A stretch of DNA of 64,000 bases. Source: Candidatus Baltobacteraceae bacterium. Lineage in GTDB: Bacteria > Vulcanimicrobiota > Vulcanimicrobiia > Vulcanimicrobiales > Vulcanimicrobiaceae. Both the position numbers and the translations under genes were made by a program. The stretch covers positions 186,001 through 250,000 of the forward strand of contig DASXEW010000003.1 in NCBI GenBank assembly GCA_036489885.1, written 5' to 3'. This document shows, one piece after another, positions 24,778 to 31,891 of this stretch. The stretch's first letter is position 1, and each line of letters starts with the position of its first letter. The notes beneath the pieces are model-generated. The model ran no database searches. It saw only the letters and a program-made list of their open reading frames with translations, and was not told where the DNA came from.

Positions 24778-26928
24778 ATGTGGAAAGCGCTGTTCCGACG
24801 CGCGGGCCTTATCGTATTCGTAGCCGGCTTCCTTTGCACGACCACCTCGGCTGCAACGTTGCGCACCGACGTGCCGAAACTCAAGGCGAATGTCTCGCTC
24901 GACCCTGCCGCGAGCGTAAGCGTTTGGACCGAGAGCGTCAGCCTGCCGCTAACCTGGGACGTTCCGCATCAACGGGCCGCCGCAGATCCGACCGTCGTGC
25001 ACGTTGCAACCGACGGCAAGTTTCTGTACGTCCGTTTCGATGCGACGCAACGCACGCCGGTCGTCATCTCGCAGCAGAGCGACGATTTGGTCGCCGGCGG
25101 AAGCACCGGCGGCAACGGAAGCATCGCCTTTAACGACGATGCCGTTTGGGTAGATTTGTGGCCGACTGGTGCCGGCGGCTTTCAATATCAGTTTGAAGCG
25201 AACGCGAGCGGTTCGCACAACGAAGCGTCCACCGAAAACACCGCCTTCGCGCCGCGCTGGGAATCGCACGGCACAATCTACGATGGCGGCTACACCGTAA
25301 CGATGGCGATTCCGCTTGCTGTGATTCACGGCGTGCACAGCGGCGCGTGGCGCGCACAGTTCATTCGCTACGTTCGCAACACCGGTGCGGTGTACGTGTG
25401 GTCCTATGACAGTCTGCAGACGTCCCCCGACGATGCAGCACGCGCGGGCGTTCTCACGATGCCTGCCGCGACTACCACTGCAGCGAGGCCGGCGCCGCGG
25501 TTAGCTCCATATGCACTCGGATCGGTTGCGACCGCCGGAGCCGGTGGATCGACGTCGCGCGTCGGTGCCGACCTCTCCGTTCCGATCACGCAGACGTCGG
25601 CATTCTATTCGACGTTCCATCCGGACTATTCCAACGTCGAGCTCGATCAACAAACGATCGCGCCAACCATCGTGCAACGCGTGTACAGCGAAGTGCGGCC
25701 GTTCTTCACGCAAGCCGCGCCCTTTTACAACACCTTCGGCTGCAACGTATGCTTAGATCTCCACACCACGCTGTATACGCCGGCCATACCGACGCCATCG
25801 CAAGGTTATGCCTTTGAGGGCAAACAGGGCGACTTCGGATTTGCGGCATTCGATGCAATCGGGGACGCTCGTAACGATAGTGCGGCGGCGGTCGACTATA
25901 CGTCCTCAGACTCGCAATGGCACTCGGAGTTTCAGCACGTTGCCGCGGATCTTCCCGGCATTATCGATGATTCCAATGAGATTGGGCTCAACTGGAACAG
26001 CCTCAAGTATCTCAACGGATACGTCCGCTATGCGACCGACGCTGGGACGAACGTGCTGAACCCCTCGCAATCGTCTTCGATCGACGCAGGCTTCGGTTGG
26101 CAAAGTCCCACCTTCAATTTCAACGCCGCGCTAAAGAAGGTCGGAGCAGATTTCAACCCGGTCGACGGCTTCGATGCGCACCCGGACATTGCGGGTTACG
26201 GTTTCTACGCCGGTAAGATTTGGCTATTTTCCGGATCGAGTAAACTCGCGGCAATCGGTATCGGCGGCCTCTTGGACCGCTATCAAGGCACGCTGTACGG
26301 ACAATCGCAGAGCGATCAGATTCTTTCGCTTGACGTCCTTACGAAGAGCGCATGGGATTTCCAACTCTATACGGGTTCCGACTATTGGCGCTTCGGACAA
26401 ACGCTTACGCCGGTGTCACAGAACGCAGGCTTCAGCCTCATGTACCATAGCGGGCTGCAAGAGGGTCCGGGAAATTTCTGCTGCCCCAATCACGGCTCAT
26501 CGGCGTATCCAACCTGGCTTTATTACAACACCGGACGTTTCGGCGATGGCCGGCTCGACACGTGGCTGCGCACGACGACCATTCGGGTCGGCGACCGAGG
26601 CGCAATTTCGCTCGCCGTCGATGAGACCGCGCAATGGATGCCCGCGGTCCCGAACAACATTCAGTGGTTCGAGACCGCGTCGTACGCGTATCAGCTCAAC
26701 CGCGACTCTTCGTTTGCAATCGGCTTGCGCCGCGTCAACGGCACGCCGCCCGTACCAAACGGTGGCGGCAACTGCACCGGTACATGCTCCAACATATCCG
26801 TTGCATATCATCTCCGCCTGAAACGCGAAGAGATTTATATGGCCTACGGCGATCCGAACACGCTGGTTACGGTTCCGCAGGCCATCCTCAAAATTATTTT
26901 CTACGCCGGAAGCGGAAAAGGAGCGTAG
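24778..26928 (+). CDS. CBM9-like (DUF5916-type) outer-membrane protein
   Basis: The 716-residue product has a signal peptide (about 25 residues) and a carbohydrate-binding family 9-like domain (about 40-220) with WDVPHQRAAADPTVV, FLYVRFDATQ and AVWVDLWPTG. A long C-terminal part of alternating short strands with aromatic ends (about 240-716) resembles a beta-barrel of the DUF5916 kind. Two cysteine clusters occur (GCNVC and FCCPNHG). It is probably an outer-membrane protein, which argues for a two-membrane cell. Ligand unknown. Confidence 0.78.
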   Translation: MWKALFRRAGLIVFVAGFLCTTTSAATLRTDVPKLKANVSLDPAASVSVWTESVSLPLTWDVPHQRAAADPTVVHVATDGKFLYVRFDATQRTPVVISQQSDDLVAGGSTGGNGSIAFNDDAVWVDLWPTGAGGFQYQFEANASGSHNEASTENTAFAPRWESHGTIYDGGYTVTMAIPLAVIHGVHSGAWRAQFIRYVRNTGAVYVWSYDSLQTSPDDAARAGVLTMPAATTTAARPAPRLAPYALGSVATAGAGGSTSRVGADLSVPITQTSAFYSTFHPDYSNVELDQQTIAPTIVQRVYSEVRPFFTQAAPFYNTFGCNVCLDLHTTLYTPAIPTPSQGYAFEGKQGDFGFAAFDAIGDARNDSAAAVDYTSSDSQWHSEFQHVAADLPGIIDDSNEIGLNWNSLKYLNGYVRYATDAGTNVLNPSQSSSIDAGFGWQSPTFNFNAALKKVGADFNPVDGFDAHPDIAGYGFYAGKIWLFSGSSKLAAIGIGGLLDRYQGTLYGQSQSDQILSLDVLTKSAWDFQLYTGSDYWRFGQTLTPVSQNAGFSLMYHSGLQEGPGNFCCPNHGSSAYPTWLYYNTGRFGDGRLDTWLRTTTIRVGDRGAISLAVDETAQWMPAVPNNIQWFETASYAYQLNRDSSFAIGLRRVNGTPPVPNGGGNCTGTCSNISVAYHLRLKREEIYMAYGDPNTLVTVPQAILKIIFYAGSGKGA

Positions 26929-26934
26929 ATCGCG

Positions 26935-27792
26935 TTACGCAGCCGGCAAGACCTGATCCGCCCAAACGGTCATTTTGGTTAGTGTCGTCATTCCGAATGT
27001 CATGATCATTGGAACGTCGGCTGCGTCGCGTCCGCGTCCGACCACGATGTGCGCGATGCGTCGCTGGTTGTTGCGCGGGTCGAACGTCCACCAGCGCCCG
27101 GACAGATACACTTCCAGCCATGCACAAAAATCCATCGGCGCGTCCGGCGGCGTCACACCGATATCCGGAAGATAACCGAAGGCGTACCGCGCCGGTATGT
27201 TGAGCGCGCGGCAAAACGCGACCGCAAGATGTGTGAAGTCCCTGCATACGCCGGCACGTCGCTCGAAGGTTTCCGCTGCACTCGTCATCGCTGTGCTGCC
27301 GCCGTATTCAAACCGGATGTTTTGGTGCACCCAATCCGAGATTGCTTGAACGCGCGACCAACCCGGCTCAACGCCGCCGAACAGTTCCCACGCTTTATCC
27401 ACGAGCACGTCAGACGGGCAAAAACGGCTTGGGAGTAGATAGATCAACATCTCGTCAGAAAGTTCATGCGGGTCGATGTGCAGTGCTGACGGATCGGTCG
27501 CATCCACATCGCTCGACGTCGTCACGATCGCGTCGTAGCGCAACAGGACGTCGCCCTGTGAAAGAACGAGGCGCCGCACGTCGTTTCCGGCCGCGTCGAT
27601 GCCGTCCCGAAACGGCGTCTCGGGCTCGACGTCCCAATGCTCCTCTCCGATCGCGAGGCCGCTCTCCAGCTTGGGCTGCACCATCACGACTGCCGGCGTC
27701 GGTGCTCCACAACTCAATTCAAACTCGCACCCGACTCGGACGCGCACCCGCCCGCTCGCGCTTAAGTCCCGTTCGGCTTTTAGCGCCTCCAC
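26935..27792 (-). CDS. Transglutaminase-like cysteine protease-fold protein
   Basis: The 285-residue product has the N-terminal beta domain and the transglutaminase core. RRAGVCRDFTHLAVAFCRAL holds the catalytic Cys (C183 from GTG 27792), and WWTFDPRNN holds the Asp (D238). The position usually held by His reads MDFCAWLEVYL, so Cys223 replaces His. The long tail GRGRDAADVPMIMTFG is shared by this bacterial subfamily. GTG 27747 is an alternative start. Activity without the His is uncertain. Confidence 0.82.
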   Translation of the reverse strand: MEALKAERDLSASGRVRVRVGCEFELSCGAPTPAVVMVQPKLESGLAIGEEHWDVEPETPFRDGIDAAGNDVRRLVLSQGDVLLRYDAIVTTSSDVDATDPSALHIDPHELSDEMLIYLLPSRFCPSDVLVDKAWELFGGVEPGWSRVQAISDWVHQNIRFEYGGSTAMTSAAETFERRAGVCRDFTHLAVAFCRALNIPARYAFGYLPDIGVTPPDAPMDFCAWLEVYLSGRWWTFDPRNNQRRIAHIVVGRGRDAADVPMIMTFGMTTLTKMTVWADQVLPAA

Positions 27793-27844
27793 ACGGGCGT
27801 GTTTCCCCGATTCCTATCCAAGTGCATCCATGCAAATGGCCAAC

Positions 27845-28840
27845 TTAGAGCCAGCGCTTTATCTTGAACCAGGCCAGCAAGCCGGCGACTATTGCCACAT
27901 CCAGGAACATGCCGAAAAACGCGAATGGTTTTAGGCCGTCGATATGCGACACCATCCATCCGAAGTTCTGACCGAAAAAGCCGGTCACGAATGTTAGCGG
28001 AAGAAATATTGTTGCGATCACAGTGAGCTGCTTGACGACGTCGTTTTGACGCTGACTCTCGATACGAAATTGCATGTCGAGCGCTGCCCCGGCTGCATCG
28101 CGCGCCATTTCGAGTTCATCCAGCGCGCGTAGGGAGTGGTCGCGAATGTCGCGATAATACTCTACCTCTTGCCGCTTGAAGATATCATTCGGGGTGTGGA
28201 TGATAGCATTCAAAATTTCGCGCATCGGCGCGATCGAACGGCGCAGCCGCATCGAGTCGTTGCGGATAGCGAAGACTTCGCGAAGAAATTCCTGTGGCTC
28301 GTGATCGCCGGCGAAAAGCATCTCCTCGATTTCGGCAACCCTGCGGCCGAAGCCGTCGGCAACCTTCGAATATCCGTCAACCATCGTATCGAGGAGTAAG
28401 TAGACGAGAGCCGCACTTTCGTGCTTGATCTTTCCACCTTCCCGCAACCACCGGCGTTCGACTTCATCGAGCGGATACGGCGGAAAATGGCGGATCGTTA
28501 CGACATAACGATGTGAAGCAAAGATTGCAATCTCATGGGCGACAAAGTTTTCCGCGGTGCCGCTGATTCCGTGCGCTACTACCAGCCAATAATCGGTGTA
28601 CTCGTCTGCTTTCGGACGTTCGTGAGCTACGGTTGCATCTTCGAGCGCAAGCGGGTGAAAGCCAAATTCCATCTCCAGCATCTCGACGAGTTGCGGTGAT
28701 GGATCGACTAAATCGAGCCAAACATTAGCACCCGGCTGCTGGATAATTTGGTTGATCTCGCTCAGATCTTCGAGGGCGACTCCCGTCCCGCCATCCCTGA
28801 AGACAACGCAGCGCGGGGCTCCGTTCCTAACGTCCTCCAT
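27845..28840 (-). CDS. corA: CorA-family divalent cation transporter
   Basis: The 331-residue product has the long soluble N-terminal domain, a coiled-coil region and two C-terminal membrane helices, as in CorA. The signature normally GMN at the end of the first helix reads FFGQNFGW, a GQN variant. It ends FKIKRWL with the usual basic C-terminus. It probably transports Mg2+ (or a related ion) inward. It starts at ATG 28840 and lies 52 bases upstream of the transglutaminase gene in the same direction. Confidence 0.87.
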   Translation of the reverse strand: MEDVRNGAPRCVVFRDGGTGVALEDLSEINQIIQQPGANVWLDLVDPSPQLVEMLEMEFGFHPLALEDATVAHERPKADEYTDYWLVVAHGISGTAENFVAHEIAIFASHRYVVTIRHFPPYPLDEVERRWLREGGKIKHESAALVYLLLDTMVDGYSKVADGFGRRVAEIEEMLFAGDHEPQEFLREVFAIRNDSMRLRRSIAPMREILNAIIHTPNDIFKRQEVEYYRDIRDHSLRALDELEMARDAAGAALDMQFRIESQRQNDVVKQLTVIATIFLPLTFVTGFFGQNFGWMVSHIDGLKPFAFFGMFLDVAIVAGLLAWFKIKRWL

Positions 28841-28906
28841 TTCGCCTCCGTCAATGACGCGTCGTTATGCGCGCCCGCGCAAGCCGAACTTTCGGAACCT
28901 GCGGGA

Positions 28907-29131
28907 TTAAACCTTAGCGAGCGTACGCGAGCGAAGACGCCGCTTGTGAACGCCACACTTTTCCTTCATCGTCACTGCATCGGCGCCCTGACCGTGTGCC
29001 GTCGCCCCACAAGCGAACTTGAACGAGAACACGGGATGTTTGCGAACGAGCTGCGGGTCCAAAACGGCCTCGGTGAAGTCGCTGCCGTGTACTTCCAGGA
29101 CGCTTGATAACGTCGTTGTCTGCTTTTTCAT
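28907..29131 (-). CDS. Small hypothetical protein
   Basis: This frame starts at ATG 29131 and encodes 74 residues beginning MKKQTTTLSSVLEVHGSDF and ending in a basic tail. Third-position GC is in line with neighbouring genes. No domain or ribosome binding site is recognisable. It lies in the ~350-base gap between the divergent corA and exonuclease genes; if it is not real, that gap holds only promoters. Confidence 0.35.
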   Translation of the reverse strand: MKKQTTTLSSVLEVHGSDFTEAVLDPQLVRKHPVFSFKFACGATAHGQGADAVTMKEKCGVHKRRLRSRTLAKV

Positions 29132-29189
29132 TACTTTTGTAGTCTTTCGGAAAGGGCTGAATCGGCCTGCAACAGCGAAAAGGCGCGGC

Positions 29190-29975
29190 ATGATCGTACA
29201 TCTCGTCGACGGGACCTACGAGCTTTTCCGGCATTTCTATGGATTGCGCCGCTTTACCGGAGGCAGCGACCGGCCACTCGGCGCGGTTTCCGGCGTGGTC
29301 AATACCGTGCGGCAGATGATCGGCGAAGGCGCTACACATCTCGGCGTAGCCACGGATCACGTCATCGAGTCTTTCCGCAACGAGCTTTGGCCCGGGTATA
29401 AAACGGGAGATGGCATCGAACGCGCGCTCCGGGCACAGTTCGAGCCGCTCGAAGACGCGCTGCGCGCGATGGGAGTGACGGTGTGGGCGATGATCGAGCT
29501 CGAAGCCGACGACGCGCTGGCGTCAGCGGCCGCGATCGCTGCGCGCGATCCTCGCGTGCAGAAAGTCTGCATTTGGACACCGGATAAGGATCTCGCGCAG
29601 TGCGTGCGCGACGATCGTGTCGTGCAAATCGACCGAAGAAGCAAGACCATTCGTAACGCCGAGGGCGTGCGCGCAAAATTCGGAGTGGATCCGGAGTTGA
29701 TTCCCGACTACTTGGCGCTCGTCGGCGACTCCGCCGATGGCTATCCGGGCATCCGAGGGATCGGACCAAAAGGTGCAGTTTCTTTGCTGAGGCAGTACGG
29801 TGCGATCGAGCAATTCCCGCCGGAGATTCTCGGCGAGCAGCAGCGCTTGGCGCTCTTATTCAAGGATCTGGCCACGCTTCGTACCGATGCACCGCTCTTT
29901 GCGAGCGTCGACGAGTTAGAGTGGCACGGCCAATTGCCATCTCTGCCGGCGGAGCAGCAGCCACAGCACGATTGA
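29190..29975 (+). CDS. 5'-3' exonuclease (PIN/FEN family, Pol I N-terminal-like)
   Basis: The 261-residue product resembles the 5'-3' exonuclease domain of DNA polymerase I as a stand-alone protein: MIVHLVDGTYELF (first acidic residue), ELEADDALASAAAIA, WTPDKDLAQCV (Asp pair), and the helix-three-turn-helix GDSADGYPGIRGIGPKGA. It removes flaps or RNA primers during replication and repair. The ATG at 29190 aligns with the conserved first strand; the upstream in-frame extension has no motif. The last 60 bases overlap the convergent MFS gene. Confidence 0.85.
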   Translation: MIVHLVDGTYELFRHFYGLRRFTGGSDRPLGAVSGVVNTVRQMIGEGATHLGVATDHVIESFRNELWPGYKTGDGIERALRAQFEPLEDALRAMGVTVWAMIELEADDALASAAAIAARDPRVQKVCIWTPDKDLAQCVRDDRVVQIDRRSKTIRNAEGVRAKFGVDPELIPDYLALVGDSADGYPGIRGIGPKGAVSLLRQYGAIEQFPPEILGEQQRLALLFKDLATLRTDAPLFASVDELEWHGQLPSLPAEQQPQHD

Positions 29976-31145
29976 GCCATTCAGCAAATTCCACAGTACG
30001 CCGTTACCGAAAGCCGCGTTGTAGGATCCGGTGATATCGAAGATTACACCGGAGAGCCAGCCTCCGAGCGCCATGCCCGCGAGCGTTGCCATCATCGCGA
30101 TACCGACGCGCGCCCCGGCCTCGTTTGAGGGTAGATACTCGCGCACGATGATGGCGTAGCACGGTACGATGCCGCCTTGGAACAAGCCGAACAAGGCCGA
30201 AATCACGTAGAGCGAATTGAGGCCGTGAAAACCGAGATAAAGCAGCAGTGCGACACACTGCAAGACTGACCCGAGAAAAAGCGTCGCAAGTCCGCCCAAA
30301 CGATCGGCGATCCAGCCCGAACCGATCCGGCTCACGATCCCGAAGCCGAGCATGAGCGAAAGCATCTGGGCACCGCGGGAAACACCGTAGCCGAGATCAC
30401 CGCAGTACGCAACGATGTGCACTTGCGGCATCGACATCGCAACGCAGCAGCCGACACCTGCGAGCGCGAGCGCAGCTTGCAGGGCGTTCGGCGACAAACC
30501 TAGCTTTGCTTCCGAGCCGGCAGCGCCGTCGCGTCCTGCGGTTTCCGTTTGCGACGGCGGCTTACGACGCAGCGCGAGAGCAAGTGGCAGCATGGCGGCA
30601 ATGCAAAAGACGCCGATCCAAAAATGCGTCTCACGCCAACCGATGTTGCTGATGAAATGTTGCACAACGGGCGGCCAACTGGCGCCGGCCAGATAATTGC
30701 CGCACGCGCAAATGGCGACAGCGATCCCTCGGCGTCGCGCGAACCAATGCGAGATGTCTGCGAGCAGCGGCGCGAACGTCGCCGCACTGCCGACGCCTAT
30801 CATCGTGCCATGTGCGGCGGCGAAGAGCCAAAGGTTCGGTGCGCGGGACGCCGCGATATAGCCAAGCCCCAGCAATATCGTAGCGCCAACGATTGGCCGC
30901 ACGATGCCGAATCGATCGACAAGCCGGCCGATGACGATGCCGCCTAGCCCGAAGCCGATCATTGCAAACGTGTAGGGCAGTGCCGCCTCTGCGCGCGAGA
31001 CGCCGAACTCTGCTTGCACTGCAGGCAAGGCTACGATCACCGACCACATGCCGACTCCGCCGACCGTGCTGAGCAATACAGCGATGGCGAGACGCATCCA
31101 TGCGTAAGTTGACTCGACGTCGCTCCTCGCGGACGCAGTAGGCAT
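29916..31145 (-). CDS. Major facilitator superfamily transporter
   Basis: The 409-residue product has twelve predicted membrane helices in two halves. The loop between helices 2 and 3 reads GRLVDRFGIVRP, the MFS signature, with a second one, GWIADRLGG, in the C-terminal half. The pattern with an LNxxGW-like N-terminus suggests the oxalate/formate or monocarboxylate branch, but the substrate is uncertain. The start is ATG 31145. Confidence 0.85.
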   Translation of the reverse strand: MPTASARSDVESTYAWMRLAIAVLLSTVGGVGMWSVIVALPAVQAEFGVSRAEAALPYTFAMIGFGLGGIVIGRLVDRFGIVRPIVGATILLGLGYIAASRAPNLWLFAAAHGTMIGVGSAATFAPLLADISHWFARRRGIAVAICACGNYLAGASWPPVVQHFISNIGWRETHFWIGVFCIAAMLPLALALRRKPPSQTETAGRDGAAGSEAKLGLSPNALQAALALAGVGCCVAMSMPQVHIVAYCGDLGYGVSRGAQMLSLMLGFGIVSRIGSGWIADRLGGLATLFLGSVLQCVALLLYLGFHGLNSLYVISALFGLFQGGIVPCYAIIVREYLPSNEAGARVGIAMMATLAGMALGGWLSGVIFDITGSYNAAFGNGVLWNLLNGSIVLWLLLRRQRWQLAVPL

Positions 31146-31471
31146 ACAACCGCCACATTGTGCGTCTGTGTGCGCGTGCCTTTGCAGAGGAGTTCCTGCT
31201 TCCCACGCAAGCGCTGCAGAACGGAGTTACATTATGTTGAATTTTCTTCGCGTCGCTTTAGAGCGGCGCGCGACTTTTCACAATCGCTCCCCAAACCGCC
31301 GCCGACGCCGTTCGTAACGAATACGCTTGAGGCCAAAGTCGAAGCGACCTTTATGAAAGATCCTGGCTGTTCCGGAGGCGCAGGCGGACACGCTCGCCCA
31401 GCGATAACGTAAGGAACTCAAGGGCATGTACGTGCGCGATCACGACGTCGTGCCGATGAGAAGAATTGCGC
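31146..31471. other. Intergenic region, no supported gene
   Basis: This ~325-base stretch upstream of the MFS gene has only short broken frames. In one plus-strand frame the last ~25 codons run into the tRNA remnant and end in GIEPRT then stop. Integrase genes ending in a tRNA often look like this, so it may be old integrase debris, but nothing in it can be identified. Confidence 0.3.
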
Positions 31472-31518
31472 GACCTGACGGAATCGAACCGCGAACCTAG
31501 GGCTTAGGAGGCGCTCGC
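31472..31518 (-). pseudogene. tRNA-Arg(CCT) 3'-half remnant
   Basis: Read on the minus strand there is an anticodon loop CTCCTAA (anticodon CCT) with an imperfect stem, a T arm around GGTTCGATTCC, and an acceptor-like AGGTCGC. The D arm and 5' acceptor strand are missing, the T stem has a mismatch and no CCA follows. It therefore looks like the 3' half of a tRNA-Arg gene, of the kind left as an attachment-site scar by an integrated element. It is not expected to be functional. Confidence 0.5.
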
Positions 31519-31612
31519 CATATTTCTTCCGACACGATTCTTTGGGCAAACAACGTTTCTAGTCGACCAAACGTACTATTCTCTTAAAGGTATTTAAGAT
31601 AATAGACGCTAC

Positions 31613-31641
31613 TTGACTATGCGATTGTGACGTGTTACCGT
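31613..31641 (+). promoter_or_regulatory. Likely promoter of the sulfite reductase leader
   Basis: TTGACT (31613-31618) and TACCGT (31636-31641) are separated by 17 bases. Transcription would begin near 31648, about 20 bases before the leader-peptide ATG and 236 bases before the cysI start. Confidence 0.45.
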
Positions 31642-31667
31642 CGGTTGCAATGTTGAGCGTGTACGCG

Positions 31668-31709
31668 ATGATGATGTGTTGTATCTCGCCCCTGCGGGGA
31701 TCGGCGTAG
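31668..31709 (+). CDS. Cys-Cys leader peptide, putative cysteine attenuator
   Basis: A 13-codon frame encodes MMMCCISPLRGSA and stops at 31709. Two adjacent Cys codons (31677-31682) follow the starts. It lies 175 bases upstream of the sulfite reductase gene and 30 bases before a strong intrinsic terminator. Ribosome stalling at the Cys codons when charged tRNA-Cys is scarce could favour an alternative fold and read-through. Cysteine-rich leader peptides that control sulfur genes this way are known in mycobacteria; their presence here is inferred from sequence only. Confidence 0.6.
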   Translation: MMMCCISPLRGSA

Positions 31710-31739
31710 CGCTTAGACGCGTGCCCTGCATGGCTGCGT

Positions 31740-31780
31740 AGAGCCCTCGCCGATTCGGCGGGGGCTCTTCATTTTCTCTT
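31740..31780 (+). terminator. Intrinsic terminator in the sulfite reductase leader (attenuator)
   Basis: A 13-bp stem (31740-31752 with 31756-31768, one G-U pair, loop ATT) is followed by a U-rich TTCATTTTCTCTT. It sits between the leader peptide and cysI, so it would stop transcription before the gene unless disrupted. GGCT (31732-31735) can pair with AGCC (31742-31745), an alternative hairpin that would break the terminator's left arm. Confidence 0.75.
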
Positions 31781-31804
31781 CCCATCGAACAAGGAGAGAC
31801 AGTC

Positions 31805-31891
31805 ATGGAAGCGCCCGTTGCGACAACGCAGCACATCCCTCACTTAGCTATTGCCCGGGCCTACAATCGCATTACGGTGATCCATGAGTGA
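31805..31891 (+). CDS. 28-residue upstream ORF coupled to sulfite reductase
   Basis: This frame has a strong ribosome binding site (AAGGAGA at 31791-31797), begins ATG GAA GCG, encodes 28 residues (MEAPVATTQ...VIHE) and stops inside the cysI start region (cysI ATG at 31884, this stop at 31889-31891). The cysI ATG itself has no good ribosome binding site. The short frame could load ribosomes that then restart at cysI, or be a small protein; no domain is seen. Confidence 0.5.
   Translation: MEAPVATTQHIPHLAIARAYNRITVIHE

Noticed and set aside
31472-31518. Functional tRNA-Arg gene
   Set aside because: The 5' half and D arm are missing and stems have mismatches; only a remnant is supported.
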